Positions 1-8,908 of a DNA stretch of 48,422 nucleotides are shown one piece after another. The position numbers were made by a program, and so were the translations under genes. The stretch's first letter is position 1; each line of letters begins with the position of its first letter. The notes under the pieces were generated by a model. That model did not search any database. It saw nothing but the letters and a program-made list of their open reading frames with translations, and had not been told where the DNA came from. Origin of the DNA: Alphaproteobacteria bacterium UBA1303 (lineage in GTDB: Bacteria; Pseudomonadota; Alphaproteobacteria; Micropepsales; Micropepsaceae); NCBI GenBank assembly GCA_002307315.1, contig DBTZ01000003.1, forward strand, positions 37,426 through 85,847, given 5' to 3'.

Positions 1-1169
1 CGGTGGAAGCCGCCGGCGATGTCGACACGCTGCTGCTGGATAAAACCGGCACCATTACGCTGGGCAACCGTCAGGCATCCGAATTCATTCCGGTTCCCGG
101 CGTTGACGCCCACGCGCTGGCGGAAGCGGCACAACTTGCCTCGTTGTCGGACGAAACGCCGGAAGGCCGTTCCATCGTGACCTTGTCGCACGAAAAATAC
201 GCCTTGAAGGATTTGAGCGCGGCGTTGCCGAATGTGCGCTTTGTACCGTTTTCGGCGCAAACTCGTATCAGCGGAATAGACGGTGAAGGCATATCCATTC
301 GAAAGGGTGCGGTGGATGCGGTACTCAGGTTTTGCACGGGTGCGGACACGGAAGCCGTCCGCAACATTACCACGATTTCCGAAACCATCGCCAAGAGCGG
401 CGGCACGCCGCTGGCGGTAGCACGGAACGGCCGGCTTCTTGGCGTCGTTCACCTCAAGGACATCATTAAGGAGGGTATCCGAGAGCGCTTTGTTCAATTG
501 CGCCGTATGGGTATCCGCACGGTGATGATTACCGGCGACAATCCGCTGACTGCGGCGGCTATCGCGGCGGAGTCCGGAGTAGACGATTTTCTCGCCCAGG
601 CGACGCCGGAAACTAAGCTGAAGCTGATCCGCGACGAGCAGGCCAAGGGCAAGCTGGTGGCGATGTGCGGCGACGGCACCAACGATGCCCCGGCGCTGGC
701 TCAAGCCGATGTCGGCGTGGCGATGAACACCGGCACCATGGCGGCGCGCGAGGCCGGCAACATGGTCGATCTCGACAGCGATCCCACTAAGCTGATCGAA
801 ATCGTAGAAATCGGCAAACAATTGCTGATTACCCGTGGCTCGCTCACCACCTTTTCTATTGCCAACGATGTGGCGAAGTATTTTGCCATCATTCCGGCGA
901 TGTTCATCGCCTTCTATCCGCAGCTTCAGGTGTTGAACGTCATGGGATTACATTCGCCGCAAAGCGCCATTTTGTCGGCGATTATCTTCAATGCGTTGAT
1001 CATCATTGCGCTGATTCCGTTGGCGCTGAAAGGCGTTGCTTATCGCCCGATTGGCGCGGCGGCGCTGCTGCGCCGCAATCTAACGGTTTACGGTCTGGGC
1101 GGTCTAATCGCTCCGTTTGTCGGCATAAAACTGATCGACATGAGTGTTACCGCGTTTGGACTCGCGTGA
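1..1169 (+). CDS. kdpB: KdpB, potassium-transporting P-type ATPase subunit B, C-terminal part
   Basis: Catalytic subunit of the high-affinity K+ uptake complex KdpFABC in the inner membrane; it hydrolyses ATP through an aspartyl-phosphate. The frame is open at the left edge, so the N-terminal membrane and actuator regions are missing. The visible 388 residues begin just before the phosphorylation loop DKTGTIT (fragment residues 13-19), then show TGDNPLTAAAIA of the P domain and the hinge GDGTNDAP near residue 222. About three hydrophobic helices follow at the C-terminus. The stop falls 7 bases before the kdpC ATG, consistent with one operon. The family assignment is secure; only the true start is outside the window. 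Confidence 0.97.
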   Translation, partial: VEAAGDVDTLLLDKTGTITLGNRQASEFIPVPGVDAHALAEAAQLASLSDETPEGRSIVTLSHEKYALKDLSAALPNVRFVPFSAQTRISGIDGEGISIRKGAVDAVLRFCTGADTEAVRNITTISETIAKSGGTPLAVARNGRLLGVVHLKDIIKEGIRERFVQLRRMGIRTVMITGDNPLTAAAIAAESGVDDFLAQATPETKLKLIRDEQAKGKLVAMCGDGTNDAPALAQADVGVAMNTGTMAAREAGNMVDLDSDPTKLIEIVEIGKQLLITRGSLTTFSIANDVAKYFAIIPAMFIAFYPQLQVLNVMGLHSPQSAILSAIIFNALIIIALIPLALKGVAYRPIGAAALLRRNLTVYGLGGLIAPFVGIKLIDMSVTAFGLA

Positions 1170-1176
1170 GGATGCT

Positions 1177-1752
1177 ATGCTGAAACACATTCGACCTGCC
1201 TTCGCGCTAATCGCGATATTTACGATTTTGACCGGCCTTGCCTATCCCTTGGCGATGACCGGCATCGCCAAGGCGTTGTTACCGCATCAGGCAAACGGTA
1301 GCCTGATCGTCAAGGACGGAAAAGTGATCGGCTCCGACCTGATCGGGCAGCAATTCGCCAACGAACGCTATTTCCATGGCCGTCCTTCGGCGGCGGGAAG
1401 CGGCTACGACGCGGCCAATTCCTCCGGCTCTAACCTTGGCCCCACCTCGAAGGCGCTTCTCAAACGAGAGGACACGGACGTTGCCAAGTTGCGGGCCGAG
1501 AACTCCAACGCGCCGGTTCCCGCCGACCTGGTGACTGCTTCGGCCAGCGGTCTCGATCCGGACATCTCGCCTGCCGCCGCCTTGTTCCAGATTCCGCGCG
1601 TCGCCAAGGCACGGGGAATTTCCCAGATTGTGCTGAAGAGACTGGTGGAGGCGCATGTCGAGGGGCGTCTCCTCGGCCTGATCGGCGAGCCTCATGTCAA
1701 TGTTTTGCATCTCAATCTTGCACTTGATGGTGGGCAAAGCGAACAAAAATGA
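1177..1752 (+). CDS. kdpC: KdpC, potassium-transporting ATPase subunit C
   Basis: Small accessory subunit of KdpFABC that helps ATP binding by KdpB. The protein is 191 residues, normal for the family, with one N-terminal membrane helix (about residues 8-28) and a periplasmic domain. Recognisable family stretches include YFHGRPSAAG, SGSNLGPTS, SASGLDPDISPAAA and LGEPHVNVLHLNLALD-like sequence (here IGEPHVNVLHLNLALD). The ATG at 1177 is preferred over upstream in-frame starts because it follows a GAGG ribosome site and lies just after the kdpB stop; starting further left would overlap kdpB and add residues before the membrane helix. Confidence 0.95.
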   Translation: MLKHIRPAFALIAIFTILTGLAYPLAMTGIAKALLPHQANGSLIVKDGKVIGSDLIGQQFANERYFHGRPSAAGSGYDAANSSGSNLGPTSKALLKREDTDVAKLRAENSNAPVPADLVTASASGLDPDISPAAALFQIPRVAKARGISQIVLKRLVEAHVEGRLLGLIGEPHVNVLHLNLALDGGQSEQK

Positions 1753-1766
1753 GTTAATCTTACAGC

Positions 1767-4448
1767 ATGGAAAACGACACGCGCCCTTCTCCTGACGCGC
1801 TTCTTGATGAAGCGAACAGGGAAGGTCGCGGCAAACTCAAGGTTTTCCTCGGAGCCGCCCCAGGCGTTGGCAAAACCTTCGAGATGCTGACCCAAGGCCG
1901 CGCCCGCAAGCTTAATGGCGTCGATGTGGTGATAGGTCTGGTCGAAACCCATGACCGCCGTGAAACCGACATTCTGACAACAGGTTTTGAGGCCATCCCC
2001 AAGAAGCGCTCGCTTTATAAAGGCCGCGTTGTCGCCGAAATGGATTTGGACGCGATATTGCAACGCCGGCCCAAGTTGGCGCTGGTGGACGAATTGGCCC
2101 ACACCAATGCGGTGGGCAGCCGCCACCCAAAACGCTACCAGGATGTCGAGGAACTCTTGGCCGCAGGCATCGACGTTTACACTACCGTCAATGTCCAGCA
2201 TCTCGAAAGTCTTAACGGTGTGGTGGCGCAGATCACCCGTATTCGGGTGCGCGAAACCTTGCCGGATGATATTCTCGACGAGGCCGACGAAATCGAGCTG
2301 GTCGATACCACCTCGGACGATCTGTTGCAGCGGCTGCGCGATGGCAAGGTTTATGTCAAAGCTCAGGCGGAACGCGCGATCAGGCACTTCTTCAAGCCCG
2401 GCAATCTTACCGCCTTGCGCGAACTGGCCTTGCGCAAGGCTGCCCAGTACGTCGATCGCGATATGGTCGATTACATGCAAGCGCACGCTATCGAAGGGCC
2501 GTGGCCGGTAAACGAACATATCCTTGCTTGCGTCAACGAGCATCCATCATCGGCCGAACTGGTGCGTCGCGCCCGCAGACTCGCAGATAACCTGAAAGCC
2601 GAGTGGACGACGCTGTATATCGAAAGTTTCCGACATTTGAGTTTGAACGAAGTCGAGATAGACCGGGTCGCCGATACGCTGCGCCTTTCCCAGCGTCTGG
2701 GCGGCGAGGCGATTACCCTGCCGGGGCGTGACATCGCGCAAACCATTATCGATTATGCCCGCAAGAACAATGTTACCCAAATTGTGATCGGCAAGTCCGT
2801 CCGTCCGCGCTGGTTCGAGTTTATGCATGGTTCGGTGGTGAAGGTGCTGCTCAAGGAGAGCGGCTCCATCAGCGTTACCGCCGTGCTGGTCGAAGGCGGA
2901 GGCGTCACCGCCAAAGCCGTCAAAACCATGCCGCTCCCCGATCCCAAGAATTGGCGGCGTTATGCCATTAGCGCATGTGCGGTTGCGGCAACAATCGGTG
3001 TTGCGGAAGTCTTCAATGCTTTCATGTCGCTGGGCAGCATCGGGATGCTGTTTCTGATCCCGGTGCTGGCGAGTGCGGTTTCGTTCGGATTATATCCGGC
3101 GCTGTTCACCGCGCTCGTGAGCGTGCTGGCCTATAATTTCTTTTTCCTGCCGCCGCTTTACACTTTCACCATATCCGATCCCAACAATTGGCTGTCGTTC
3201 TTCGTGCTGCTGTTTGTGGCGGTGATTGCCGGCAATCTGGCCGCAAGAGTGCGCGCCCAGGCGGACCTTGCCGCGGCGCGAGCGAACATTTCCAGCGAAC
3301 TGTTTCATTTTACCGGCCGGTTGACCGGTATTTCCCGGCTCGACGATATTCTGTGGGCTTGTGCCTATCAGATCGCCTCGATGCTGAAAGCCAACGTCAT
3401 TATTCTTCTGCCCGATGCGGTGAGCAAGCGCCCGGAAGTCGCCGCCGGGTATCCGCCGGACGACGAGATAGATGCCCAGGACATGGCCGCCGCGTCCTGG
3501 TGCTGGGATAAGGGGCTTCCGGCCGGTCGCAATGCCGAAACCCTGCCGGGAGCCAAACGTCTGTTCCTGCCGATGCGTACCGGCGAGGGATTGGTTGGCG
3601 TCATCGGTTTGCAACGTCATGACGAGAAGGCATTGATGACGCCGGAAGACCGCCGCCTGCTGGATGCGTTGATAGACCAGACGGCACTGGCCATCGAACG
3701 CTGTCAGTTGGTCGAGAAGGTGGACGAGGCGCAGGTGCGCGCCGAAGCCGACAAGCTGCGGGTGGCGCTGCTGACCTCGCTGTCGCACGATTTGCGCACG
3801 CCGCTGGCGTCAATTCTGGGGGCTTCCTCGACGCTAATTTCGGGGCGCGGACTATACGGCCTTGAGCAAACCGACGAAATGCTGACCACCATCCGCGAAG
3901 AAGCCGAACGTTTGGACCGTTTTGTCGGCAATCTGCTTGATATGTCGCGTCTGGACGCCGGTGTGCTTGGCGTCAAGCACGAGGTTGTCGATATGGCCGA
4001 AATTGCCGAAACCGCCGTCAAACGGTTGGCGCGGCGCTTAGTCGGATACCACATTGAAAAACATATCGACGATCTGCCGTTGGTGTCGGCGGACCCGCTG
4101 CTGCTGGAACAGGCCATCGTGAACCTCATCGACAATGCAGCGAAATACTCGCCACCAGGATCGCGCATCGTCCTGCAAGCGGTGGTGAAAGACAAAGTCG
4201 CAGAGTTGAGCGTTATGGATGAGGGGTTTGGCATTGCCCCCGAAGAGCTACCGCGTATCTTCGATAAGTTCTACCGCGCCAAGGCGTCCGACCGGCGCGT
4301 GGCGGGCACCGGGCTGGGGCTTGCGGTAGCGCGCGGGTTCGTTGAGGCTTTCGGCGGTGCGCTAGAGGCGGCAAACCGGCAGGACCGTAGCGGTGCGATC
4401 TTCACCATTGCCGTCCCGCTGATTAAAGCCGACAAGGCAACGCCATGA
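1767..4448 (+). CDS. kdpD: KdpD, osmosensitive K+ channel sensor histidine kinase
   Basis: Membrane sensor kinase that responds to low K+ and phosphorylates KdpE to switch on kdp. All standard domains are seen in 893 residues: the KdpD N-terminal domain with Walker-like APGVGKT (31-37) and DELAHTN (from 108); a universal-stress-protein domain at roughly 250-370; four transmembrane segments at about 398-500; a GAF-like region around 515-650; the phospho-acceptor H674 in SHDLRTP; and an ATPase domain with NLIDNAAKYS (about 785), DEGFGI (about 818) and GTGLGLA (about 848). It starts 14 bases after kdpC and overlaps kdpE by ATGA, so translation is probably coupled. Confidence 0.97.
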   Translation: MENDTRPSPDALLDEANREGRGKLKVFLGAAPGVGKTFEMLTQGRARKLNGVDVVIGLVETHDRRETDILTTGFEAIPKKRSLYKGRVVAEMDLDAILQRRPKLALVDELAHTNAVGSRHPKRYQDVEELLAAGIDVYTTVNVQHLESLNGVVAQITRIRVRETLPDDILDEADEIELVDTTSDDLLQRLRDGKVYVKAQAERAIRHFFKPGNLTALRELALRKAAQYVDRDMVDYMQAHAIEGPWPVNEHILACVNEHPSSAELVRRARRLADNLKAEWTTLYIESFRHLSLNEVEIDRVADTLRLSQRLGGEAITLPGRDIAQTIIDYARKNNVTQIVIGKSVRPRWFEFMHGSVVKVLLKESGSISVTAVLVEGGGVTAKAVKTMPLPDPKNWRRYAISACAVAATIGVAEVFNAFMSLGSIGMLFLIPVLASAVSFGLYPALFTALVSVLAYNFFFLPPLYTFTISDPNNWLSFFVLLFVAVIAGNLAARVRAQADLAAARANISSELFHFTGRLTGISRLDDILWACAYQIASMLKANVIILLPDAVSKRPEVAAGYPPDDEIDAQDMAAASWCWDKGLPAGRNAETLPGAKRLFLPMRTGEGLVGVIGLQRHDEKALMTPEDRRLLDALIDQTALAIERCQLVEKVDEAQVRAEADKLRVALLTSLSHDLRTPLASILGASSTLISGRGLYGLEQTDEMLTTIREEAERLDRFVGNLLDMSRLDAGVLGVKHEVVDMAEIAETAVKRLARRLVGYHIEKHIDDLPLVSADPLLLEQAIVNLIDNAAKYSPPGSRIVLQAVVKDKVAELSVMDEGFGIAPEELPRIFDKFYRAKASDRRVAGTGLGLAVARGFVEAFGGALEAANRQDRSGAIFTIAVPLIKADKATP

Positions 4449-5146
4449 ACGCAAGACTTCCCCGTATTCTGATTGTCGATGACGAACCGCAAATCCGCCG
4501 TTTCCTGCGCGTCGGTCTGCCGCCGCACGGGTATGAATGTCTTGAAGCCGGAAATGGAACCGAAGCGCTGGCGGCTTTCGTCATGAAAATGCCGGATGTC
4601 ATTATACTCGATCTCGGCTTACCGGACATCGACGGGTTTCAATTGCTGACGCGGATGCGCGATAAGGCGCTGACACCGATCCTGGTGCTGTCGGCGCGGA
4701 ACGATGTCGAAGGCAAGGTGAAGGCGCTGGAACTGGGCGCCGACGATTACGTTACCAAGCCGTTCGACATGAGCGAGCTTCTTGCCCGGCTCAGGACCGC
4801 TCTGCGCCATGGCCTGCAAACTGTCGGCGAAGCGCCGGTGTTTCAAAGCGGACCTTTGTCCGTCGATTTGGTAAAAAGGCAGGTCCGTTTGAGCGGCGAG
4901 GAAATCCACCTCACGCCCAAGGAATACGATGTGTTGCGCTATCTGGTCGCTAATGCCGGACGGGTGGTGACGCATCAACAGTTGTTGCGCAAAGTCTGGG
5001 GCCCGGCGCATGTCGAGGATGTACAATATTTGCGCGTTCTCATGCGCCAGTTACGGCAAAAACTGGAACCGAGCGATGCCAGTCCGCAACTACTCTTGAC
5101 GGAACAGGGCGTGGGCTATCGGCTGATAGTTCTGGCTGACATGTAA
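4445..5146 (+). CDS. kdpE: KdpE, OmpR-family response regulator of kdp
   Basis: Cytoplasmic DNA-binding response regulator, partner of KdpD and activator of the kdp operon. The receiver domain shows the acidic pair in VDDEP (11-13), phospho-acceptor D56 in ILDLGLPDIDG and conserved K105 in TKPFD. A winged-helix OmpR/PhoB output domain follows, with LTPKEYDVLRYLVANAGRV and RQLRQKLEP. The length, 233 residues, is typical. It is the last gene of the kdp block; a modest hairpin (5256-5272) follows in the otherwise gene-poor stretch after it. Confidence 0.96.
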   Translation: MNARLPRILIVDDEPQIRRFLRVGLPPHGYECLEAGNGTEALAAFVMKMPDVIILDLGLPDIDGFQLLTRMRDKALTPILVLSARNDVEGKVKALELGADDYVTKPFDMSELLARLRTALRHGLQTVGEAPVFQSGPLSVDLVKRQVRLSGEEIHLTPKEYDVLRYLVANAGRVVTHQQLLRKVWGPAHVEDVQYLRVLMRQLRQKLEPSDASPQLLLTEQGVGYRLIVLADM

Positions 5147-5255
5147 TGGTATGCGCCGCTGAGAAGGAACTGATGGTCGAAAGACGTGCCGCCGGCGGCG
5201 TGCCGATTAGCGTCTGTCAGTAACCGGTAGAAAGGCGATTTTTCGGGTTGCATCG

Positions 5256-5280
5256 GCTCTATTTCTTAGAGCTGATTTTG
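5256..5280 (+). terminator. Possible terminator after kdpE
   Basis: Arms GCTCTA and TAGAGC around a 5-base loop form a short hairpin at 5256-5272, followed by TGATTTTG. The stem is short and AU-rich and the T-run is poor, so this is only a candidate end for the kdp transcript. Confidence 0.3.
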
Positions 5281-5495
5281 CGATATGGGGGGGGATTCCG
5301 ACTGTCTTGGTTTTGATACCAAGTTTTTTGTTCTGGTAAAATGAACCTATTTTGAATGATGAGGTCGTCGCTTTGCCCGGAGTGGTTATGCGCGGCGACG
5401 ATGTTGCGGGTTTGGTTATAGGACAAACCGCCCGCTTTTTAGCGGGGCATCGAGTCTGTTGCGTACCGTTCCGCTTCCGCTCACCCTCGCACCAC

Positions 5496-5666
5496 TCACC
5501 GCCTTCGTGGCAGCCGGCCGGAACGCGCGGTTGGTTGGAATCGTATTTGAGCCGCCCGGATGACCTTCAGGGCGGCAAGCCTGACGTCCTGGGTGGAAAT
5601 CTCGTAAGCGATGGCATCAAGCTTCCGGTCCAGAGCGGAAGTCTCTGAGGTTTCGTAAGCCGACAT
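5496..5666 (-). CDS. Possible small hypothetical protein (56 residues)
   Basis: A short reading frame on the minus strand begins MSAYETSETSALDRKLD and would form an amphipathic helix in its middle (about residues 12-44) with a basic tail ending RRR. An AGGAG lies 12 bases before the ATG, rather far for a ribosome site. I do not recognise a family. It is the most protein-like frame in the kdpE-bamE gap, but with no conserved motif it may be chance. Confidence 0.28.
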   Translation of the reverse strand: MSAYETSETSALDRKLDAIAYEISTQDVRLAALKVIRAAQIRFQPTARSGRLPRRR

Positions 5667-5849
5667 GGGGCTGGCTCGCTCCTGACAAACGGTTCACCTC
5701 TCCGCCGCCGGTGTGCAAGGCAAACCGGCAGTATGGAATAGGATTTAATTCATGTGTGGATTGGTTTGCGTCCGTACAAAAGGGGAAGGAAATAATTTTC
5801 GAATAGAGCGTTTCATAGAAAAAAGCCTGCCCCGCACCTTGGCGTGCAT

Positions 5850-5881
5850 AAAAAAAACGGCGGATGAGACCCCATCCGCCG
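5850..5881 (-). terminator. Rho-independent terminator of bamE
   Basis: On the minus strand the 9-bp stem CGGCGGATG/CATCCGCCG with a 6-base loop (5858-5881) is followed by eight T residues (A-run at 5850-5857 on the plus strand). It lies 18 bases beyond the bamE stop codon, a textbook intrinsic terminator. Confidence 0.85.
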
Positions 5882-5899
5882 CTTTGCATTTCATCGATA

Positions 5900-6370
5900 T
5901 TACCGCTGCGGCGGGCTTTGACCGCCGCCTGGCGTCTGTTCCTGCTCCACCTGGTTCGGCATGCCGGGCGTGGCATTGAACAATTGCTGCAAGAAGGTCA
6001 TCTCGCGGCCGCGCGAAGGCGTTTTGCGGGGCTCGAAGGCGACGACATTGCCGTCCTTCAGGCTGTAATGCTTCAATTCGACGACCTTGTCGTTGCCGTC
6101 GAAATAGATCGCCAGGATCCGGCGCCCTTCGATCAGGGGATTGAAGAAGCCGACTTGCTTCTCCCGCGTGGAAATATAGTACCAGACGTCGCCGCCGAAG
6201 GTGGCTTGGGTCGATGGATTGCCGAGCTTGGTTTCGATCGTTGCCTTGGAGTCGGTTCCGGCGGCGATATTGGCTTCGGTGTTGGTATCTTCCAGATAGC
6301 CGCGGTTCGAGATGACCGGCGTACACCCGGCCAGCACCGTCAAGGCAATGCAAAGGACGACTTTTTTCAT
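5900..6370 (-). CDS. bamE: BamE/SmpA-OmlA family outer-membrane assembly lipoprotein
   Basis: Lipoprotein of the BAM complex, which inserts beta-barrel proteins into the outer membrane. The 156-residue product opens with MKKVVLCIALTVLAGC: a short hydrophobic signal and lipobox with lipidated C16. The mature part matches the SmpA/OmlA fold: TDSKATIETKLGNPS, then GGDVWYYIS and FDGNDKVVELKHY. The tail is rich in Pro, Gln and Gly. The ATG at 6370 has AGGGG six bases upstream, better than the TTG six bases further up. It is divergent from the bc1 chaperone gene and has its own terminator. The family is clear; the alphaproteobacterial BamE role is inferred. Confidence 0.9.
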   Translation of the reverse strand: MKKVVLCIALTVLAGCTPVISNRGYLEDTNTEANIAAGTDSKATIETKLGNPSTQATFGGDVWYYISTREKQVGFFNPLIEGRRILAIYFDGNDKVVELKHYSLKDGNVVAFEPRKTPSRGREMTFLQQLFNATPGMPNQVEQEQTPGGGQSPPQR

Positions 6371-6452
6371 AAACAACCCCTAGCCACGCTTCTCTTATTC
6401 AGTGCTAACCTCGCGCGCCCGCGGTTGCAAGCGCCGCGCGCCGGATGAAGAA

Positions 6453-6959
6453 ATGACCATAGCCGACTTGTTTCGAAAGGGAAACCGCCGCCGGCAGGCC
6501 GAGGGGCTTTACGCCGCTCTGGTGGCCCGCGCCCGAGCCCCTGTCTTTTTCGTAAGCCTCGGCGTGTCCGATACGCCCGATGGGCGGTTCGATGTGCTGG
6601 CACTGCACGCCTTCCTGGCGCTGGAGGGGTTGCGCGGCAGGGGCGACTTGGCCGAGGCGTTGGTGGCGGCGCTGTTTCGGGGCTTCGAAGATGCCCTGCG
6701 CGATCAGGGGGCGGGCGACATCGGCATGGTTAAATCCCTCAAGAAGATCGCCGACGCATTTTACGGCCGGCTTAAGGCCTATGGCGAGGCGGCAGACGAA
6801 GCGGCCTTCGCTGCGGCGCTGACCCGCAACCTGTATCGCGGCGAAGCCGGGCACGAGGGGCAGGCGCGGGCGCTGGCCCGCTATGCCGCGTGCGCCCGGG
6901 CGAGGATTGCGGCGCGCGAACCGGGTTCCCCCCTCGATTTCGGGCCCAAGCCGGAATAA
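6453..6959 (+). CDS. Ubiquinol-cytochrome c chaperone (CBP3 family)
   Basis: CBP3-type chaperones help assemble cytochrome b into the bc1 respiratory complex. The 168-residue protein carries the family pattern: an N-terminal YAALVARARAPVFF stretch, FDVLALHAFLAL and LFRGFEDALRDQGAGDIGM, followed by the KKIADAFYGRLKAY helix. The start chosen is the ATG at 6453 (MTIADLF); the upstream in-frame extension is basic and unlikely to be translated. It is followed 9 bases later by yceD, an arrangement common in alphaproteobacteria. The bc1 genes themselves are not in the window. Confidence 0.9.
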   Translation: MTIADLFRKGNRRRQAEGLYAALVARARAPVFFVSLGVSDTPDGRFDVLALHAFLALEGLRGRGDLAEALVAALFRGFEDALRDQGAGDIGMVKSLKKIADAFYGRLKAYGEAADEAAFAAALTRNLYRGEAGHEGQARALARYAACARARIAAREPGSPLDFGPKPE

Positions 6960-6968
6960 ACAGGGCCC

Positions 6969-7505
6969 ATGTCGCAGGAAAAAACATACGCCTCTCCGTT
7001 CAGCCGTTTCGTCGATCTTTCCGATCTGACGCAGGCGGGGATGGAAATCGAAATCGCCGCCGATGCCGACGCGTGCGAAAAAATCGCGGCCTGGGCGGAA
7101 ATTCGCGCCGTTCGTGCATTTTTGGCGAAAGTGGCCTTGCGCAAACTTTCGTCGACGCGGTTCCGGCTCAAGGCCGACTGGACGGCCGAGGTCGAACAGA
7201 CCTGCGTGGTGACGCTGGAGCCGGTGGCCTCGCACCTGTCCGGCGCCTTCGAGCGGGAGCTGTATTATGCCCCCGGCCGGCGGGAAGACGGCGGCGAGCT
7301 GACGCTGGCGGCGGGCGACGACGAGACCCCGGATACGATCGACGATCTCGATTACGACACGGTGGCGCCGTTGCTCGAGGAATTTTCCCTGAATCTGGAA
7401 GCTTACCCGCGCAAGTCCGGGGTTCAATTTCAACCGCCCGAGATAGCCGGGGCGGAGGCGGAAAACCCCTTTGCTGTGCTTAAGTCATTGACCAAAAAAG
7501 GTTAG
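6969..7505 (+). CDS. yceD: YceD/DUF177 family protein (23S rRNA accumulation)
   Basis: A 178-residue acidic protein of the YceD family, which in bacteria is encoded just before rpmF and influences 23S rRNA accumulation. The signature is TAEVEQTCVVTLEPV near residue 75, with the family cysteine, followed by an acidic stretch (DDETPDTIDDLDYD) and the C-terminal block PRKSGVQFQPPE with NPFAVLKSLTKK. It lies upstream of rpmF with a gap of 137 bases. Cytoplasmic; the exact molecular role in this lineage is not established. Confidence 0.9.
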   Translation: MSQEKTYASPFSRFVDLSDLTQAGMEIEIAADADACEKIAAWAEIRAVRAFLAKVALRKLSSTRFRLKADWTAEVEQTCVVTLEPVASHLSGAFERELYYAPGRREDGGELTLAAGDDETPDTIDDLDYDTVAPLLEEFSLNLEAYPRKSGVQFQPPEIAGAEAENPFAVLKSLTKKG

Positions 7506-7642
7506 TTTTGCCGTCAGGCGAGGCATTTTCGCGCTTGAATCCGGCGGCGGTTTCCTGTTCACTCCGCCCCCTGTTTCAAGGCCGACGCAAATTCGCGCCG
7601 CGCCGCAAGGTAGTTTGCCTTTTTTGAGGAGAGTATTCCGCC

Positions 7643-7825
7643 ATGGCGGTTCCAAAGAGAAAAACGTCGCCGTCGCGGCGCAATATGCGTCGGTCGCATC
7701 ATGGTTTGACGCGCGCCACTTACGGCGAATGCTCCAATTGCGGCGAGCCGAAGCTTCCGCATCACGTCTGCCCTGCTTGCGGTCATTACGATGGGCGCGA
7801 AGTTGCCGCCAAATCCAAGGCGTAA
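7643..7825 (+). CDS. rpmF: 50S ribosomal protein L32
   Basis: Sixty-residue ribosomal protein L32. It begins with the standard MAVPKRKTSPSRRNMRRSHH and carries the zinc ribbon cysteines C30, C33, C43 and C46. An AGGAG sits about 12 bases before the ATG. Position between yceD and plsX is the classical bacterial order linking ribosome and membrane-lipid synthesis genes. Confidence 0.98.
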   Translation: MAVPKRKTSPSRRNMRRSHHGLTRATYGECSNCGEPKLPHHVCPACGHYDGREVAAKSKA

Positions 7826-7867
7826 TGCTGCGCCGCTGACGTTTTTCGAGATGGGGCAGGGCCGATT

Positions 7868-8908
7868 GTGTCCCGCAAGCTGACAGTATCGATCGATGCA
7901 ATGGGCAGCGATGCCGGTCCGTCGATGGTGGTTTCCGCGCTTGCGCGGGCGTTGCCGCGCCATCCGACCGTCAACTACATATTGCATGGCGACGAGGCGG
8001 AGCTGACCAAGTTGCTCGGCCGGCGCAAGGCCAAGCTGGCTTCGCGCCTGACCATTCGTCACGCTCCGCGCGCGGTGAAGATGGAGGACAAGCCCTCGCT
8101 TGCCCTTCGCCGCGGCCGCGACACCAGCATGTGGCGCTCTATCGTGTCGGTGAAGGACGGCGAAGCCGATGTGGCGGTTTCGGCCGGCAACACCGGCGCG
8201 CTGATGGCAATGTCGATGTATCATCTCGGCGTGCTCGACGGTATTTCGCGGCCTGCCATCGCCTGTCTGATGCCGTCGCGGCTGGGGCAGTGCGTGTTTC
8301 TCGACGTCGGCGCCAACGTCGAATGCGACGCCCGGCAACTGGTCGATTTTGCGGTGATGGGCGAGGCTTTCGCTCGTGCGGTGCTTGGGCTGGAGCGCCC
8401 GACCGTCGGCATCCTCAACATCGGCGAGGAGGAAGTGAAAGGCAACAACGAGGTGAGGGACGCCGCCCACACCTTGCGCAATGCCAATCTGCCGATCGAA
8501 TTCTACGGTTTCGTCGAAGGCAACGACATCACCAACCATACCGTCGACGTGGTGGTGACCGACGGCTTTACCGGCAACGTTGCGATCAAGACCGCCGAAG
8601 GCGCGGCCAAGCTGATCGCCACCTACCTGCGCGGTGCGCTCAAACGTTCGTTTACGGCCAGATTGGGTGCGTTCCTCGCGTCCGGCGCGTTGAAGTCCTT
8701 GCGCAGCCGGCTCAACCCCAGCGCCGCTAACGGCGGCATTTTTCTCGGGCTCAACGGTCTGGTGGTGAAGAGCCACGGCGGTTCCGACGCGTTCGGCTTT
8801 GCCTCCGCCATCGATATGGCGATCGACATGGCCGAGGGCGACGTTATCTCCCGCATCCGGGCCGACCAGGCCGGAATCAACGCAGGCCGGGAGCCGGACA
8901 ACGCGTGA
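7868..8908 (+). CDS. plsX: PlsX, phosphate acyltransferase
   Basis: Converts acyl-ACP to acyl-phosphate, the first committed step of phosphatidic acid synthesis in the PlsX/PlsY route; a peripheral membrane enzyme. The 346-residue product has the usual VSIDAMGSDAGP start, AVSAGNTGALMA, NIGEEEVKGN and DGFTGNVAIKTAEG. The start is GTG at 7868 after a G-rich ribosome site. The stop overlaps the fabH GTG start (GTGA), so the two are probably translationally coupled. Confidence 0.97.
   Translation: MSRKLTVSIDAMGSDAGPSMVVSALARALPRHPTVNYILHGDEAELTKLLGRRKAKLASRLTIRHAPRAVKMEDKPSLALRRGRDTSMWRSIVSVKDGEADVAVSAGNTGALMAMSMYHLGVLDGISRPAIACLMPSRLGQCVFLDVGANVECDARQLVDFAVMGEAFARAVLGLERPTVGILNIGEEEVKGNNEVRDAAHTLRNANLPIEFYGFVEGNDITNHTVDVVVTDGFTGNVAIKTAEGAAKLIATYLRGALKRSFTARLGAFLASGALKSLRSRLNPSAANGGIFLGLNGLVVKSHGGSDAFGFASAIDMAIDMAEGDVISRIRADQAGINAGREPDNA

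Larger units (their letters stand above)
5147..5899. other. Gene-poor interval between kdpE and bamE
   Basis: About 750 bases without a well-supported gene. It holds a weak hairpin after kdpE (5256-5272), a doubtful minus-strand reading frame (5496-5666) and the bamE terminator (5850-5881). A plus-strand frame at 5352-5648 has a composition unlike a folded protein and no recognisable family, so it is not called as a gene. Confidence 0.5.

Noticed and set aside
5352..5648. 98-codon plus-strand frame
   Set aside because: Gly/Pro/Ser/His-rich, no homology recognised and no clear ribosome site.
6405..7433. 342-codon minus-strand frame
   Set aside because: Covers the bc1 chaperone and yceD genes, which have recognised families; Arg/Gly-rich mirror composition.
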